A stretch of 64,000 nt of DNA from Bog-756 sp038210245 (GCA_038210245.1 JBBQWW010000003.1:53884-117883), one strand, 5' to 3'. Positions 34,474 through 44,058 are shown, counted from the first letter of the stretch. Made by a program: numbers and translations. Notes: generated by a model not told the origin, from the sequence alone.

Positions 34474-34917
34474 ATGGCCATCTACAACCACACTGGGCAC
34501 GTCGTCACCGACCTGGAGCGGTCGAAGACCTTCTACCAGGAGGTATTCGGCTTCCGGCTCTGGTATGAGATCACCCCACCTGACGTGCCGACGGCCCAGC
34601 TCACCGGGCTCGCGCCACCGCTCGGAGTCACCGCCTCGTATCTGACCCTCGACGGATTTGTCCTCGAGCTCATGCACTACTCTGCCGAGGGTGCCACTCT
34701 GCCCTTTCGGGCCCGGACTATGAACGAGCCGGGCCTCACCCACCTGTCGATTTCCGTCGACGATGTGCAGGTGGCTGCGGAGAAGGCCGTGGAGTGCGGC
34801 GGCCAACGCATCGAGGAGAGCGACATCGGCGCCGCCCTATTCGTGCGCGACCCCGACGGTCAGCTCATCGAGCTCCTACCCTTCACCTATTCGGACCGCC
34901 TCCCGCCCAAGCCCTGA
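34474..34917 (+). CDS. VOC family (glyoxalase/dioxygenase-fold) protein
   Basis: A 147-residue vicinal-oxygen-chelate protein built of two beta-alpha-beta-beta-beta modules: NHTGHVVTDLERSKTFYQEV then FGFRLWYE, and GLTHLSISVDDVQVAAEKAV then FVRDPDGQLIELLPF. Candidate metal ligands are the early His, a Glu in LELMHYS, the His of LTHLSIS and the Glu in IELL. Members act as epimerases (methylmalonyl-CoA type), glyoxalases or ring-cleavage dioxygenases; the class cannot be fixed. ATG at 34474, divergent from the OB-fold operon. Confidence 0.85.
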   Translation: MAIYNHTGHVVTDLERSKTFYQEVFGFRLWYEITPPDVPTAQLTGLAPPLGVTASYLTLDGFVLELMHYSAEGATLPFRARTMNEPGLTHLSISVDDVQVAAEKAVECGGQRIEESDIGAALFVRDPDGQLIELLPFTYSDRLPPKP

Positions 34918-35046
34918 CATCGACGCGGATGACCGAGGGCGGGCTCGGGGCACAGGTCCCGCCCAAGGCCGGGTTGGTACGGTGGTCGACGCAGTCGGCC
35001 AGACGCCCACAGATGCATTGGGCCCATCGATGAGGAGAGCCTCCAC

Positions 35047-36531
35047 GTGACCCTGACCAGTGCCACCGCAGTACCACTGCGCCACGCCGACCGGTTCTTC
35101 ATCGATGGCCAGTGGGTCACCCCATCTACCGGTTCCACCTTCGATGTGATCGACTCGAGCACGGAGCAGGTCTACTTCCGGGTGCCCGAGGCGCAGCCGG
35201 CCGACATGGACCGGGCGGTGACTGCGGCCCGGCGGGCCTTCGACGAAGGGCCGTGGACGACCCTCTCCCACCGCGCCCGAGCCGAGTTCCTGAAGGGGCT
35301 GGCCAACGGGCTACGTGAGCGGGCCGAGGACATCGGACAGATCTGGCCCCGCGAGTCAGGAGCCCTCTACGCCATGGCCACGCGTGGAGCCGCCGGCATC
35401 GCCGCCAGCTTCGACTACTACGCCGGTCTGGCCGAAACCTTCCCCTTCGAAGAGCGGGCCCAACCGCAGATGGGTGAGTTCGGGCTGCTGGTGCGCGAGC
35501 CGGTCGGCGTGGTCGGCGCCATCATCCCGTGGAACGCCCCCATCGGACTCATCACTTACAAGTTGGCTCCCGCCCTGCTGGCTGGCTGCACAGTGGTACT
35601 CAAATGTTCACCGGAGGCGCCGGGCGACGCCTATGTGGTGGCAGAGATCGCCGAGTCCCTCGACCTGCCGGCCGGTGTGCTCAACGTGGTAACGGCGGAC
35701 CGGGAGGTCTCCGAACTATTGGTACGCGACCCACGGGTGGACAAGATCACCTTCACCGGCTCCACGGTGGCGGGTCGGCGCATCGCGTCGATCTGCGGTG
35801 ACCGGATCGCTCGGTGCACGCTCGAGTTGGGGGGCAAGTCGGCGGCGCTGATCCTCGACGACATGGACCTGGCAGCAGCGGCCAAGACCCTGGCCCGAGC
35901 CGAGTGTTCGCTCTCCGGTCAGGTGTGCTCCTCTCTGACCCGAATTGTCGTCTCCCGGGTACGGCACGACGAGATGGTGGAGGCCCTGGCCGCCGCCTTC
36001 TCGAAGGTCCGGGTGGGGGACCCGTTCGACCCGACCACCCAGATGGGACCGTTGGTCTCCGACCGACAGCGCCAGCGGGTCGAGGGCTACATCGCCCAGG
36101 GGGTGGAGCAGGGGGCCACGCTGGTCACCGGGGGTGGGCGACCGAAGCACCTGGACCGGGGCTACTACATCGAGCCCACCATGTTCGGCAATGTGGACAA
36201 CCGTTCGGTCATCGCCCAGGAGGAGATCTTCGGCCCGGTGCTCACGGTCATCCCGGCGGATGACGAATCCCAGATCGTGGCCCTGGCCAACGACACCATC
36301 TACGGGCTCAATGCCTCGGTGTTCACCCACGACGTGGACCGGGCCCGACGGGTGGCCGGCCAGCTGCGGACGGGGACAGTGGGCCACAACGCCTTTCGGA
36401 CCGACTTTGGCATCGCCTTTGGCGGCTTCAAGCAGTCCGGGATCGGACGTGAGGGCGGCACCGAGGGACTTCTGCCCTTCCTCGAGACCAAGACGGTGAT
36501 CCTGCAGGGTGTCCCGGCCGAGTACCGCTGA
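35047..36531 (+). CDS. NAD(P)-dependent aldehyde dehydrogenase
   Basis: A full 494-residue ALDH. The Rossmann motif GAIIPWNAPIGLITYKLAPA, FTGSTVAGRRIA, the general base Glu in TLELGGKSAALI, the catalytic Cys in LSGQVCSSLTR and EEIFGPVLTVIPAD are all present. The C-terminus GGFKQSGIGREGGTEGL is typical of the ALDH superfamily main branch (betaine/geranial/phenylacetaldehyde-like). GTG start at 35047 with GAGGAG upstream. It precedes enoyl-CoA hydratase and acyl-CoA dehydrogenase genes, suggesting oxidation of an aldehyde to an acid that is then degraded as a CoA ester. Confidence 0.95.
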   Translation: MTLTSATAVPLRHADRFFIDGQWVTPSTGSTFDVIDSSTEQVYFRVPEAQPADMDRAVTAARRAFDEGPWTTLSHRARAEFLKGLANGLRERAEDIGQIWPRESGALYAMATRGAAGIAASFDYYAGLAETFPFEERAQPQMGEFGLLVREPVGVVGAIIPWNAPIGLITYKLAPALLAGCTVVLKCSPEAPGDAYVVAEIAESLDLPAGVLNVVTADREVSELLVRDPRVDKITFTGSTVAGRRIASICGDRIARCTLELGGKSAALILDDMDLAAAAKTLARAECSLSGQVCSSLTRIVVSRVRHDEMVEALAAAFSKVRVGDPFDPTTQMGPLVSDRQRQRVEGYIAQGVEQGATLVTGGGRPKHLDRGYYIEPTMFGNVDNRSVIAQEEIFGPVLTVIPADDESQIVALANDTIYGLNASVFTHDVDRARRVAGQLRTGTVGHNAFRTDFGIAFGGFKQSGIGREGGTEGLLPFLETKTVILQGVPAEYR

Positions 36532-36678
36532 GATCGGCCGTCCTATTGGTCGATCGGCTGGAGGTGAGGATGTGGGACCTGCCGTAAGCTCGGGGATCCC
36601 GGATTCGGTGGGAGGCCAACCATTCACCTTGGACTCGATCAGAGGTTGAATCGGGAGAACGGCAGAAAGGATCGAAGG

Positions 36679-37461
36679 GTGACCATCAAGCCGCAGTTCA
36701 CGCGCATCGAGACGACCCGGCGTGGAGGCATCGCCGTGGTGTCCCTGGCCAGCGACAAGGTTAACTCGTTGGATCTGGAGGTCCTCCTCGAGCTGGGCAC
36801 AGTAGTTGGCATGTGCGAGGAAGACCCGGAGATCGCCGGCCTGGTGGTGACTGGGGAGGGCTCGATCTTCTCCGCTGGACTTAATGTGAGCGAGGTCTTG
36901 GCGCACGACAAGAAGTACTCCGCCGGGCTGTTGGATACCCTGAGCGAGACACTCATTCGGATCTTCGCCTGTCCTCTGCCCACTGTGGCCGCCGTCAATG
37001 GTCCGGCCATCGCCGGTGGTTGCCTGCTGGCCTGCACCTTCGACAAGAGGCTCATTGCCGACGAAGCCCGCATAGGTGTGACGGAGTTGAAGGTAGGAGT
37101 GTCGTTTCCAACGATGGCCGTCGAGTTGCTCGCTCATGTGTGCGGGGCGCAGGCCGAAGGGCTCATGCTCGACGCCCGGCTCCTCCCAGCTGCCGAGGCC
37201 TGCCGGGTTGGCCTGGCCCACCGGTCGTTGCCCAAGTCGGACCTCCTGGCCGCCGCGGTCTCCACCGCGGAGCAGCTGGCGTCGCTCGACTCCCGGGCCT
37301 ACGCCCTGGCCAAGGCGTTGGCCCGCCGGCACACGTTGAAGGCAATGGGGGACGAGGCCGGTCGGAGGCTCGACGACGAGGTCCGTCACCAGTGGCAGGA
37401 CGACAGAACCAGAACCAGCCTGGAGCAGCTGCTCAAGCCGAAGGGTCGAGCTCGACCCTGA
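36679..37461 (+). CDS. Enoyl-CoA hydratase/isomerase family protein
   Basis: A 260-residue crotonase-fold enzyme. GIAVVSLASDKVNSLDLEVL, VVTGEGSIFSAGLNVSEV and AVNGPAIAGGCLLACTFDKR define the CoA-binding oxyanion hole (backbone amides in FSAGL and IAGG). The usual catalytic Glu at the end of the GG-x-x-A region and the second Glu in ELKVGV are partly conserved, consistent with hydration or isomerisation of enoyl-CoA. The GTG at 36679 follows AAAGGA; a TTG at 36646 would add eleven residues. Next to a heteromeric acyl-CoA dehydrogenase. Confidence 0.9.
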   Translation: MTIKPQFTRIETTRRGGIAVVSLASDKVNSLDLEVLLELGTVVGMCEEDPEIAGLVVTGEGSIFSAGLNVSEVLAHDKKYSAGLLDTLSETLIRIFACPLPTVAAVNGPAIAGGCLLACTFDKRLIADEARIGVTELKVGVSFPTMAVELLAHVCGAQAEGLMLDARLLPAAEACRVGLAHRSLPKSDLLAAAVSTAEQLASLDSRAYALAKALARRHTLKAMGDEAGRRLDDEVRHQWQDDRTRTSLEQLLKPKGRARP

Positions 37462-37709
37462 TCCGAGAGCTCCTCTGGCGAAGAACGCCGTCTGTGGGAG
37501 GAGCGTGACCACGAGTAGCCGCGGTTGGTACATCGTGAGGCAACCATCGGTTGTCATGCACCAGCAACGGTCGGGGTGTCTTCTCCGTTCAGGAGATGGT
37601 CCCGGTGCATAGACAAACTTCGCACCACGGATTAACTTCAGCGAACGGCGTCGCCGCCCGTGACACCGCAGCGGACAGAGGCCAACGACGACGGGGAGTG
37701 AAACGAACC

Positions 37710-38846
37710 ATGTTGCTGGCGCAGAGTTCCGACCAAGAGCTCTTCTCGGAGACAACGGCCAAGTTGCTTGACGAACTGGTTCCCGTCGGAGAGCTCCGGC
37801 GCCTCCGCGACGACCCGGTCGGCTTCGATCGCGACTACTGGCGACGCGGCTCGGAGCTGGGGTGGACATCCCTGCTGGTCAGCGAGGACCATGGCGGGGG
37901 CAGCATCGGCGAGCACGGCCTCGTCGACCTTTCCTTGGTGGCCTACGAGTTCGGGCGCCACGCCGCCCCCGGACCGTTGGCCGTGACCAACGTGGTCGCC
38001 GCCACTCTCAGCGAGACCGGGGCGGTGGCTGACGAGGTAATCGGCGACTTGCTGGCGGGGGCCTCCCTGGCCACCTGGTGCCTAGGCGAGCCGGTGCCGC
38101 ACGACCGGTTGGGGAGCGTCACCCTCGACGTCCGGGTCGACGGCGATGAGGTCGTGCTCCACGGCATCAAGCGACCGGTGGAGTCGGCCGCCGTGGCCGA
38201 TCTTCTGCTGGTCACGGGTCGTACCGGAGCCGGGCTCACCCAGGTGCTGGTGCCCGCGGGTTCGCCGGGCGTGTCCATGCTCCCGATGCAGTCGGTGGAC
38301 ATGACCCGCCGGTTCTCCGTCGTCACCTTCGAGGACGTCCGGCTGCCCCGCGCCTGCGCCGTCGGGAGCATCGGTTCGGCCGACGAGCAGGTCGAGCGGC
38401 AGCTGGCCCGAGCCTTGGCCATCCTCAACGCCGAGTCGGTCGGGGCCATGCAGGCGGCATTCGACATGACCCTGGAGTGGTCGTTCGACCGGTACTCCTT
38501 TGGCCGGCCACTGGCCTCCTATCAGGAGCTCAAGCACCGGTTCGCCGACATGAAGACCTGGTTGGAGGCCAGCCATGCCATCAGTGATGCGGCCACGGCG
38601 GCGGTAGCCAAGGGGTCTCCGGACGCCATGGAGCTGCTGAGCACAGCCAAGGCGTTTATCGGTGACTACGGGAGCGAGCTCCTGCAGGACTGCGTCCAGA
38701 TGCACGGTGGGATCGGGGTGACCTTCGAGCATGATCTCCACCTCTACCTGCGACGCCACACGGTCGACCGTGCCCTCTTCGGCACCCCGGCCGACCACCG
38801 CCAGCGTCTCACCGACATCATCGAGCCCCACGATCTCGTGGCGTGA
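37710..38846 (+). CDS. Acyl-CoA dehydrogenase, subunit 1 (degenerate FadE type)
   Basis: A 378-residue acyl-CoA dehydrogenase fold. The N-terminal helical domain (FSETTAKLLDELVPVGELRR), the middle domain (VTFEDVRLPRACAVGS) and the C-terminal domain (YSFGRPLASYQELKHRFADM, LQDCVQMHGGIGVTFEHDLH) are present. The catalytic Glu position is not evident, as in the non-catalytic subunits of actinobacterial alpha2-beta2 enzymes (FadE26/27, FadE28/29 type). It overlaps the next acyl-CoA dehydrogenase gene by four bases (GTGA). ATG at 37710 with GGGGAG upstream; GTG at 37698 is an alternative. Confidence 0.9.
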   Translation: MLLAQSSDQELFSETTAKLLDELVPVGELRRLRDDPVGFDRDYWRRGSELGWTSLLVSEDHGGGSIGEHGLVDLSLVAYEFGRHAAPGPLAVTNVVAATLSETGAVADEVIGDLLAGASLATWCLGEPVPHDRLGSVTLDVRVDGDEVVLHGIKRPVESAAVADLLLVTGRTGAGLTQVLVPAGSPGVSMLPMQSVDMTRRFSVVTFEDVRLPRACAVGSIGSADEQVERQLARALAILNAESVGAMQAAFDMTLEWSFDRYSFGRPLASYQELKHRFADMKTWLEASHAISDAATAAVAKGSPDAMELLSTAKAFIGDYGSELLQDCVQMHGGIGVTFEHDLHLYLRRHTVDRALFGTPADHRQRLTDIIEPHDLVA

Positions 38847-40105
38847 TCGCCGACATGGAGGACCTCGACACATTTCGAGCCCGGGCTCGCGTCTTCATCC
38901 GCGGTCACCTCCGACCGGCGGACATGAACCAGATGGTGGGCCCGCTGCGGAACGATCGCACCGACGAGGAGGAGCTGGCCGCCGTGGCCCGGGAGCGGGA
39001 GGTGCAGCGGATGCTGTTCGACGCCGACCTGGCCGGTATCTGCTTCCCCAAGGAGTACGGAGGCCAGGGGCTCACGCGGGACCACCAGCGCACGTTTAAC
39101 CAGGAGCTGGCCGGCTATGAGTACCCCTCGCGCCTTCAGGCCCCAACGCTCTCGCCCTGCGCCGCCGTGCTCCTCGATTTCGGGACCGAGGAGCAGAAGC
39201 TCCGTCACATCCCGGCCATCCTCAAGGGTGAGGAGATGTGGATGCAGTTTCTCTCCGAGCCCAGTGGTGGCTCGGACGTGGCCGCCGCGCTGACCAGTGC
39301 GGTCAGGGACGGTGAGGAGTGGGTGCTGAACGGCTCGAAGATCTGGACCACGGGGGCATGGTGGTCCGATTGGGGGCTCTGTCTGGCGCGCACCAACTGG
39401 GACGTCCCCAAACATCGCGGACTGACCGTGTTCATCCTGCCCATCCGCCAGCCGGGCCTCGATGTCCATCGCATCGAGATGCTCAACGGTTCGAAGGAGT
39501 TCTGCCAGGAGTTCCTCACCGACGTCCGGGTCCCCGACTCTGACCGCGTGGGCGACATCGATAACGGGTGGACGGTGGGCACCCGGTGGATGTTCCACGA
39601 GCGCATGCTGACCAACTCGCCGCTGGTTTCCGTACCGGCGGGAATGAGCCATGGCGGCGGCGGCAAGCCCATGACCGAGCTGGCCCGGGAGGCCGGCCGC
39701 CTCGCTGACCCATACGTGCGGGATCTGGTCGGTGAGGCCCGCATGCTCGAAACCGTCGACCGTCATCTCCGGCGCCGGCTCGGGGAGGGGATTGCCACTG
39801 GGGCCATGCCGGACCAGTCGGCGGCCACCGGCCGGCTTTTCAATGGAGTCACCGTGGGACGAATTCGGTCTATCGCCTTCGAGATCGCCGGTGCGGCCGG
39901 TGCCGCCTGGACGGAGGACGACGGGGAGCTGGCCTTCGCCGGCTCTGACTATCTGATGCGGCAGGTGTCGTCCATCGGTGGGGGCACTACCGAGATGGCC
40001 CGTAATGTCATCAGTGAACGCGTCCTCGGGATGCCAAGGGAACGATCGCTCGACCGCGACGTGGCCTTCCGCGACGTGCCCCGCAGCGCTTCGCCCCGTC
40101 CCTGA
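38843..40105 (+). CDS. Acyl-CoA dehydrogenase, subunit 2
   Basis: A 420-residue FAD enzyme oxidising an acyl-CoA to the enoyl-CoA. ICFPKEYGGQGLTRDHQRTF, FLSEPSGGSDVAAALTSAV, WVLNGSKIWTTGAWWSDWGL (FAD/substrate pocket) and the C-terminal YLMRQVSSIGGGTTEMARNV then ISERVLGMPRE are canonical. Coupled translation with the preceding subunit (overlap GTGA) argues for a heterotetramer, the arrangement used for bulky substrates such as steroid or branched side-chain CoA esters. GTG start. Confidence 0.93.
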   Translation: MIADMEDLDTFRARARVFIRGHLRPADMNQMVGPLRNDRTDEEELAAVAREREVQRMLFDADLAGICFPKEYGGQGLTRDHQRTFNQELAGYEYPSRLQAPTLSPCAAVLLDFGTEEQKLRHIPAILKGEEMWMQFLSEPSGGSDVAAALTSAVRDGEEWVLNGSKIWTTGAWWSDWGLCLARTNWDVPKHRGLTVFILPIRQPGLDVHRIEMLNGSKEFCQEFLTDVRVPDSDRVGDIDNGWTVGTRWMFHERMLTNSPLVSVPAGMSHGGGGKPMTELAREAGRLADPYVRDLVGEARMLETVDRHLRRRLGEGIATGAMPDQSAATGRLFNGVTVGRIRSIAFEIAGAAGAAWTEDDGELAFAGSDYLMRQVSSIGGGTTEMARNVISERVLGMPRERSLDRDVAFRDVPRSASPRP

Positions 40106-40474
40106 ACCGGAGGTCGGCGTCCGGACGGCGACCGCCAGAAGCCGATGAGGCCGACCGACAACCACCGGAGAGTGCAGTTTCCCCACCAAGACTGACTGTT
40201 GACCTCGGCCAGGAGACACCGGAGGCACCGGCCAACCCCCCGGTCTGCGGCCAATAGCCAATCCCGTGAGGCTGGACGGCCTCTAAGATGCTCTTCGAGG
40301 GTGGTGGAGACCATCCCGTTCGACGAAGAGCTGACCGGCGCCGGGACGGGCGTTGGAGGGCAACGAGCATGGTGACAGCACCCTGGCCAGCATCAGACTC
40401 GGCAAAAATGCAATCATCGACCTCCGCGGCGTCGTCGCGTGATCGAATTCAGCCGCTAGACAGGAGAACCTCAC
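40106..40474. other. Intergenic region, 369 bp
   Basis: No convincing gene. It contains the promoter region of the following SDR gene, whose ribosome binding site CAGGAGA lies eight bases before the ATG at 40475. No clear inverted repeat longer than six bases or terminator was noticed. Confidence 0.5.
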
Positions 40475-41302
40475 ATGACGCTTTTCGACGCATTCCGCTA
40501 CGACGGAAAACGGGTCTTGGTCGTAGGTGGAGCCAGCGGAATGGGCGCCGCCGCCGCCGAACTTGTGCAGGATGCCGGCGCTGAAGTGGTGGTCATGGAC
40601 TTCGCTGAAGTCACGCTGGCCGGAGCCAAGGCCATCCACGTCAACCTGGCTGAGAAGGCGTCGATCGACACAGCCCTTGCCGAGTGCGGCGGGCCGGTAG
40701 ACGTGCTGCTGTCCTGTGCCGGGGTGGCCGACGGGACGCCGGGCATCGAGCGGATCAACTTCATCGGCCACCGGTACATGATCGACCGGCTCATCGCCAG
40801 TGGCGTGCTGGGCCGGGGCGGGGCCATCGGGTTCATCTCCTCGGCCGCCGGATTGGGCTGGGAGACCAACCTGACCGAAATCCAAGAGCTCCTGGCCATC
40901 AGCGACTGGGACGAGTCGGTAGCTTGGATAGAGGCTCACAACAAGGCGGACTACATGTCCACCAAGCAGATCATCTGCGCCTATGTGGCCGGCCAGGCCC
41001 TCCCCCTCCTCAAGGAGGGCATCCGGATCAACGCCATTTGCCCCGGACCCACTGACACGCCCCTGGCCCAGGCCAACAAGGACATGTGGCTGGGCTTTGG
41101 CGCCGACTACCGGAGTGAGGCCGGCATCGAGGCGGCCACGCCGTTGGAGCAGGCCTACCCGCTGGTCTTCCTGTGCAGCGATGCCGCCGCCGCCGTCAAC
41201 GGGATCATCATGATCACCGACTCGGGGTACATGAGTTCAGGACTCAGCAGTTCGTTCCCTGAGGCCACTGCCGCCGCGCACTTCCTGCTCGGGAGGTACT
41301 GA
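40475..41302 (+). CDS. SDR family oxidoreductase (3-alpha-hydroxysteroid/coniferyl-alcohol dehydrogenase-like)
   Basis: A 275-residue short-chain dehydrogenase. The cofactor motif VVGGASGMGAAAAEL, VDVLLSCAGVADG (NNAG equivalent), the Ser in GFISSAAGLGW and the YMSTK motif (YxxxK) are present. The long insertion between the Ser and Tyr motifs (LLAISDWDESVAWIEAHN) is characteristic of the 3-alpha-HSD/coniferyl-alcohol dehydrogenase subgroup, which oxidises secondary alcohols with NAD. ATG with AGGAGA upstream. Substrate is uncertain, but a hydroxysteroid-like or aromatic alcohol fits the catabolic neighbourhood. Confidence 0.92.
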   Translation: MTLFDAFRYDGKRVLVVGGASGMGAAAAELVQDAGAEVVVMDFAEVTLAGAKAIHVNLAEKASIDTALAECGGPVDVLLSCAGVADGTPGIERINFIGHRYMIDRLIASGVLGRGGAIGFISSAAGLGWETNLTEIQELLAISDWDESVAWIEAHNKADYMSTKQIICAYVAGQALPLLKEGIRINAICPGPTDTPLAQANKDMWLGFGADYRSEAGIEAATPLEQAYPLVFLCSDAAAAVNGIIMITDSGYMSSGLSSSFPEATAAAHFLLGRY

Positions 41303-41336
41303 GTCGGCTGGCGCTACCGGCGTCGGCTGATGGCGG

Positions 41337-42083
41337 TCAGTCCGGTGGTCGGGGAATGATGGCGACCGAAGGGATGTAGGCGCTGGCCCCACACCGGAGC
41401 ACGTTGTCCACCGCCTGGACCAGCTCGTCGACGTCGATGAGCGAACCGCTGATGAGGTTCCGCGCCGTCCAGATGGGGTGGAACTCCGCGGCCAAGTCCC
41501 AGTCCCATCCGTTGGCGAACTCGGTGCCCGACGGTCCCTCGCCCCCGGCACAGTCGCCAACGATGATTCGGGTGAAGCCGATTGCCGGATGTTCGGTCCG
41601 GTACGCCTCGATCAGCCGCTCCAGCGCCGCCTTGCTGGTGGCATAGGCCCCGAGTCCGTGCCACGGCGGAGTGAATGACGCACTGACCGACGAGAGATAG
41701 GCGGCCACCCCCCGGGTCTCGGTGAGATGGGGGACGGCTGCCGCGGTGATGAGGGCCGCCCCCACCACATTGGTGTTGAAGGTGTTGCGCCAGGTCTCAC
41801 CGCTGATGTCCACCAGGCGGCCCAGGGGACCGACCCCGGTGGCGTAGACCAGGGCATCGATTCCGCCCAGGCCCTCAGCCGCCTCCGCGATGGCCACCCG
41901 GCAGGACGCGTCATCGGTGACGTCGCAGACGATGGCCAACGATCCGGGACCAGCCTCGGCGGCCGCTTCGACCAGGCGGTCCCTGCGCCGGGCCAGGAGG
42001 GCCACGGTGGCCCCCCGCCGCCCGAGGCCCGTGGCCAATGACCTGCCTAGGCCACTTGAGGCACCGACGACGACTGTTCTCAT
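41337..42083 (-). CDS. SDR family oxidoreductase
   Basis: A 248-residue classical SDR. VVVGASSGLGRSLATGLGRR is the Rossmann cofactor motif, IDALVYATGVGPLG the NAG-like motif, the Ser lies in AYLSSVSAS and the active site is GAYATSKAALERL (YxxxK). An Arg-rich segment after the second strand (LARRRDRL) suggests NADP preference. GAGAGGA lies about nine bases before the ATG. It is convergent with the other SDR and precedes the LLM gene on the same strand only by context. Substrate unknown. Confidence 0.92.
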   Translation of the reverse strand: MRTVVVGASSGLGRSLATGLGRRGATVALLARRRDRLVEAAAEAGPGSLAIVCDVTDDASCRVAIAEAAEGLGGIDALVYATGVGPLGRLVDISGETWRNTFNTNVVGAALITAAAVPHLTETRGVAAYLSSVSASFTPPWHGLGAYATSKAALERLIEAYRTEHPAIGFTRIIVGDCAGGEGPSGTEFANGWDWDLAAEFHPIWTARNLISGSLIDVDELVQAVDNVLRCGASAYIPSVAIIPRPPD

Positions 42084-42199
42084 GAAGGTGTCCTCTCTGA
42101 GGCCGATTCAGTGGACGTCATCGACCGGGTTGACGAACGCTGGATGACGTGACGGTACATGATCGACTCGGGATGTCGCGGGTCCCGCTCAACTGCCAA

Positions 42200-43171
42200 C
42201 TAAGCGAACGCCGGCAGTACGTCGGTCTCGAACAGACGCAGGCTCGACCATGCCAACTCGACCGGCATGCCCCCGCACATCGGGTGGAAGAAGGCGAAGG
42301 GGAAGGGCGAGGCCTTCTGCTCGGCCACGAACTCCTCGGGTGTCACCACCCGGTACTGACCGGTGGCCCGCAGAGCGTCGGTATCCGACACAGTGTGATA
42401 CGGACTGGCCACGTCGTCCTGGGCCTGCCAACGTCCGTAGGCGTTGGTCTCATAGAGGAAGAAGGGGGCCATCTGCTCCCACCCTCGGTCGGAGTCCTCG
42501 GCGAGCGCCACCGTCTGATTGCTGCCGATCGGGCACGGTCCGGGGTCGGGTCGCCCTAGGCGCTGCACCTCGTCGCGGTAGAACGGCCACACCTCGGGCA
42601 CAGACGGGATGAACCCGTCGGCAATGCGGGCGGCCCGCTCGGCGGCTACCTGGCTGCTACCCCCGAGGGCGATGGAGGGACCCTCGGGACGGAACGGTCC
42701 CGGGGTCAGGTGCACCGTGCGACCCTGGTACTCGAACGGCGCTCCGGAGAACGCCGCCCGCAGGACCCGGACGGTCTCGGTGACCCGTCGACCCCGCTCC
42801 TTCATGTCCACGTCGAACAAGGCGAACTCCTCGTGGACGTAGCCGCCCGCCACGATGAGGTCCACCCTTCCCCGGCTGAGGATGTCGAGCACGATGAGGT
42901 CCTCGGCCAGGCGCAGAGGATTGTGGAACGGGGCGATCAGCGCGGCGATGTTGAACCGGACTGACATCGTGCGCGCCGCCATGGCCGCGACCATCGGGAT
43001 GGGGCTCGGGAGATAGCCGTCTGGCGAACCGTGGTGCTCGGAGACGGCGATGGTCAGGCAGCCCAGTTGGTCGGCCCACTCGGCCATGTCCAGCGAGGCG
43101 GCATAGCGATCGGCCATGGCGGTATGAGCGATGTCGGGATTGCGGAAGTCGAATCGAAGACCGAAGAGCAT
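42200..43171 (-). CDS. LLM class flavin-dependent oxidoreductase
   Basis: A 323-residue luciferase-like monooxygenase. LTIAVSEHHGSPDGYLPSPI (His pair in the active-site strand), VRFNIAALIAPFHNPLRLAE, VDLIVAGGYVHEEFALFDVD and IALGGSSQVAAERAARIADG are family signatures. It would use FMNH2 or reduced F420 to oxidise an organic substrate. It lies 117 nt downstream in the minus direction of the SDR gene start region and is oriented the same way as that gene, suggesting a shared catabolic purpose. ATG start without a clear Shine-Dalgarno. Confidence 0.9.
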   Translation of the reverse strand: MLFGLRFDFRNPDIAHTAMADRYAASLDMAEWADQLGCLTIAVSEHHGSPDGYLPSPIPMVAAMAARTMSVRFNIAALIAPFHNPLRLAEDLIVLDILSRGRVDLIVAGGYVHEEFALFDVDMKERGRRVTETVRVLRAAFSGAPFEYQGRTVHLTPGPFRPEGPSIALGGSSQVAAERAARIADGFIPSVPEVWPFYRDEVQRLGRPDPGPCPIGSNQTVALAEDSDRGWEQMAPFFLYETNAYGRWQAQDDVASPYHTVSDTDALRATGQYRVVTPEEFVAEQKASPFPFAFFHPMCGGMPVELAWSSLRLFETDVLPAFA

Positions 43172-43443
43172 GGGGGAACACTAGACCTGGGTCGGCACGA
43201 CCCACTGGGTGAGGTCGGTTGGTCATCTTGCGGCACAATCAAGCTTGTAGTGGGTGCCGACACTCGGCCGACAGCTTGGAGTGGCGTGGCCTGGGGAAGC
43301 CTCTAGGCGACGACGAGCTCCTCCCCGGATCCGGGCCAATAGCGGAGCTCCCCTGCTGAGTTCGTTGGTGGCACCCGGGTCGATAGCTAGCCGTGCCCCA
43401 TCTTCTGGACCGGGGTGGTCATGGGACTCAGGTCAGAACGGGA

Positions 43444-43647
43444 TCAGCGGGCGGCGACCGTCAGGTCGCGGTTGAGAACCTCATTGAGGCGGCTCTCCAG
43501 CTGCATCTCGTAGATCAGCAGACTGTCGAGCTCAGCTAGGGGTGCGGTGAGGCCCCGGCCGCGGAGTGACCGCAACTGCTCTTCGGTTTGTTGGCGTCGA
43601 GCCTGGCTGCGTTCGATGGCGCAGCGGATGTGTGACTGGTGATTCAT
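43444..43647 (-). CDS. Small coiled-coil hypothetical protein
   Basis: A 67-residue protein predicted to be almost entirely helical: RCAIERSQARRQQTEEQLRS then APLAELDSLLIYEMQLESRL. Charge periodicity suggests a coiled coil or DNA/protein-binding helix pair. AAGGA lies five bases before the ATG at 43647, which supports it as a real gene. No family is recognised. It is isolated, left of the IS element. Confidence 0.55.
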   Translation of the reverse strand: MNHQSHIRCAIERSQARRQQTEEQLRSLRGRGLTAPLAELDSLLIYEMQLESRLNEVLNRDLTVAAR

Positions 43648-44058
43648 GATTTTCCTTGGTTTTCGTTGCTTCTGCAGAGGTAGGGGGTGGCGTCAGATCT
43701 CTCTGTCACGCACTGGTGATCGGCTCCTCATGAGCCGGTAAGGTGCCTGACGAGCTCCACGGATGCCGGATTCCACCCGATGGCGGAATGATGGTCCCGA
43801 TCTCCGCATGCCCAACGACCATTGCCATGGTGGCATCGCCGTGTGCCTGCGAACGGATCGAAGGTTCAGATTGTGGCCATGAATACCGGTAATCCACCGA
43901 ACGGCACGACCCTGAGCGTCGCAGCCGCTGGCGGCTCACGACAGCACCGAGCGAATGCCTCATCCGTGGTGTTGTCCACGACTCTACACGCTGAGTGTTT
44001 CCGGTGATACGGCGGTGGGGATTGCAGGGCGGAGGATCCGTGCTTCGTATTCCACTAG
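43648..44058. other. Intergenic region left of the IS element, 411 bp
   Basis: No supported gene. Short frames on the minus strand lack Shine-Dalgarno sequences and family resemblance. The region ends with the CTAG target duplication at 44055-44058. Joining the two flanks across the IS does not recreate an obvious coding gene. Confidence 0.5.

Noticed and set aside
37535..37552. CAACC-ATC-GGTTG inverted repeat upstream of the acyl-CoA dehydrogenase pair as an operator
   Set aside because: Only five base pairs and a single copy; not strong enough to call.
35716..37869. Minus-strand frame of about 717 codons
   Set aside because: Antisense to aldehyde dehydrogenase and enoyl-CoA hydratase genes; composition is low-complexity Gly/Arg/His-rich.
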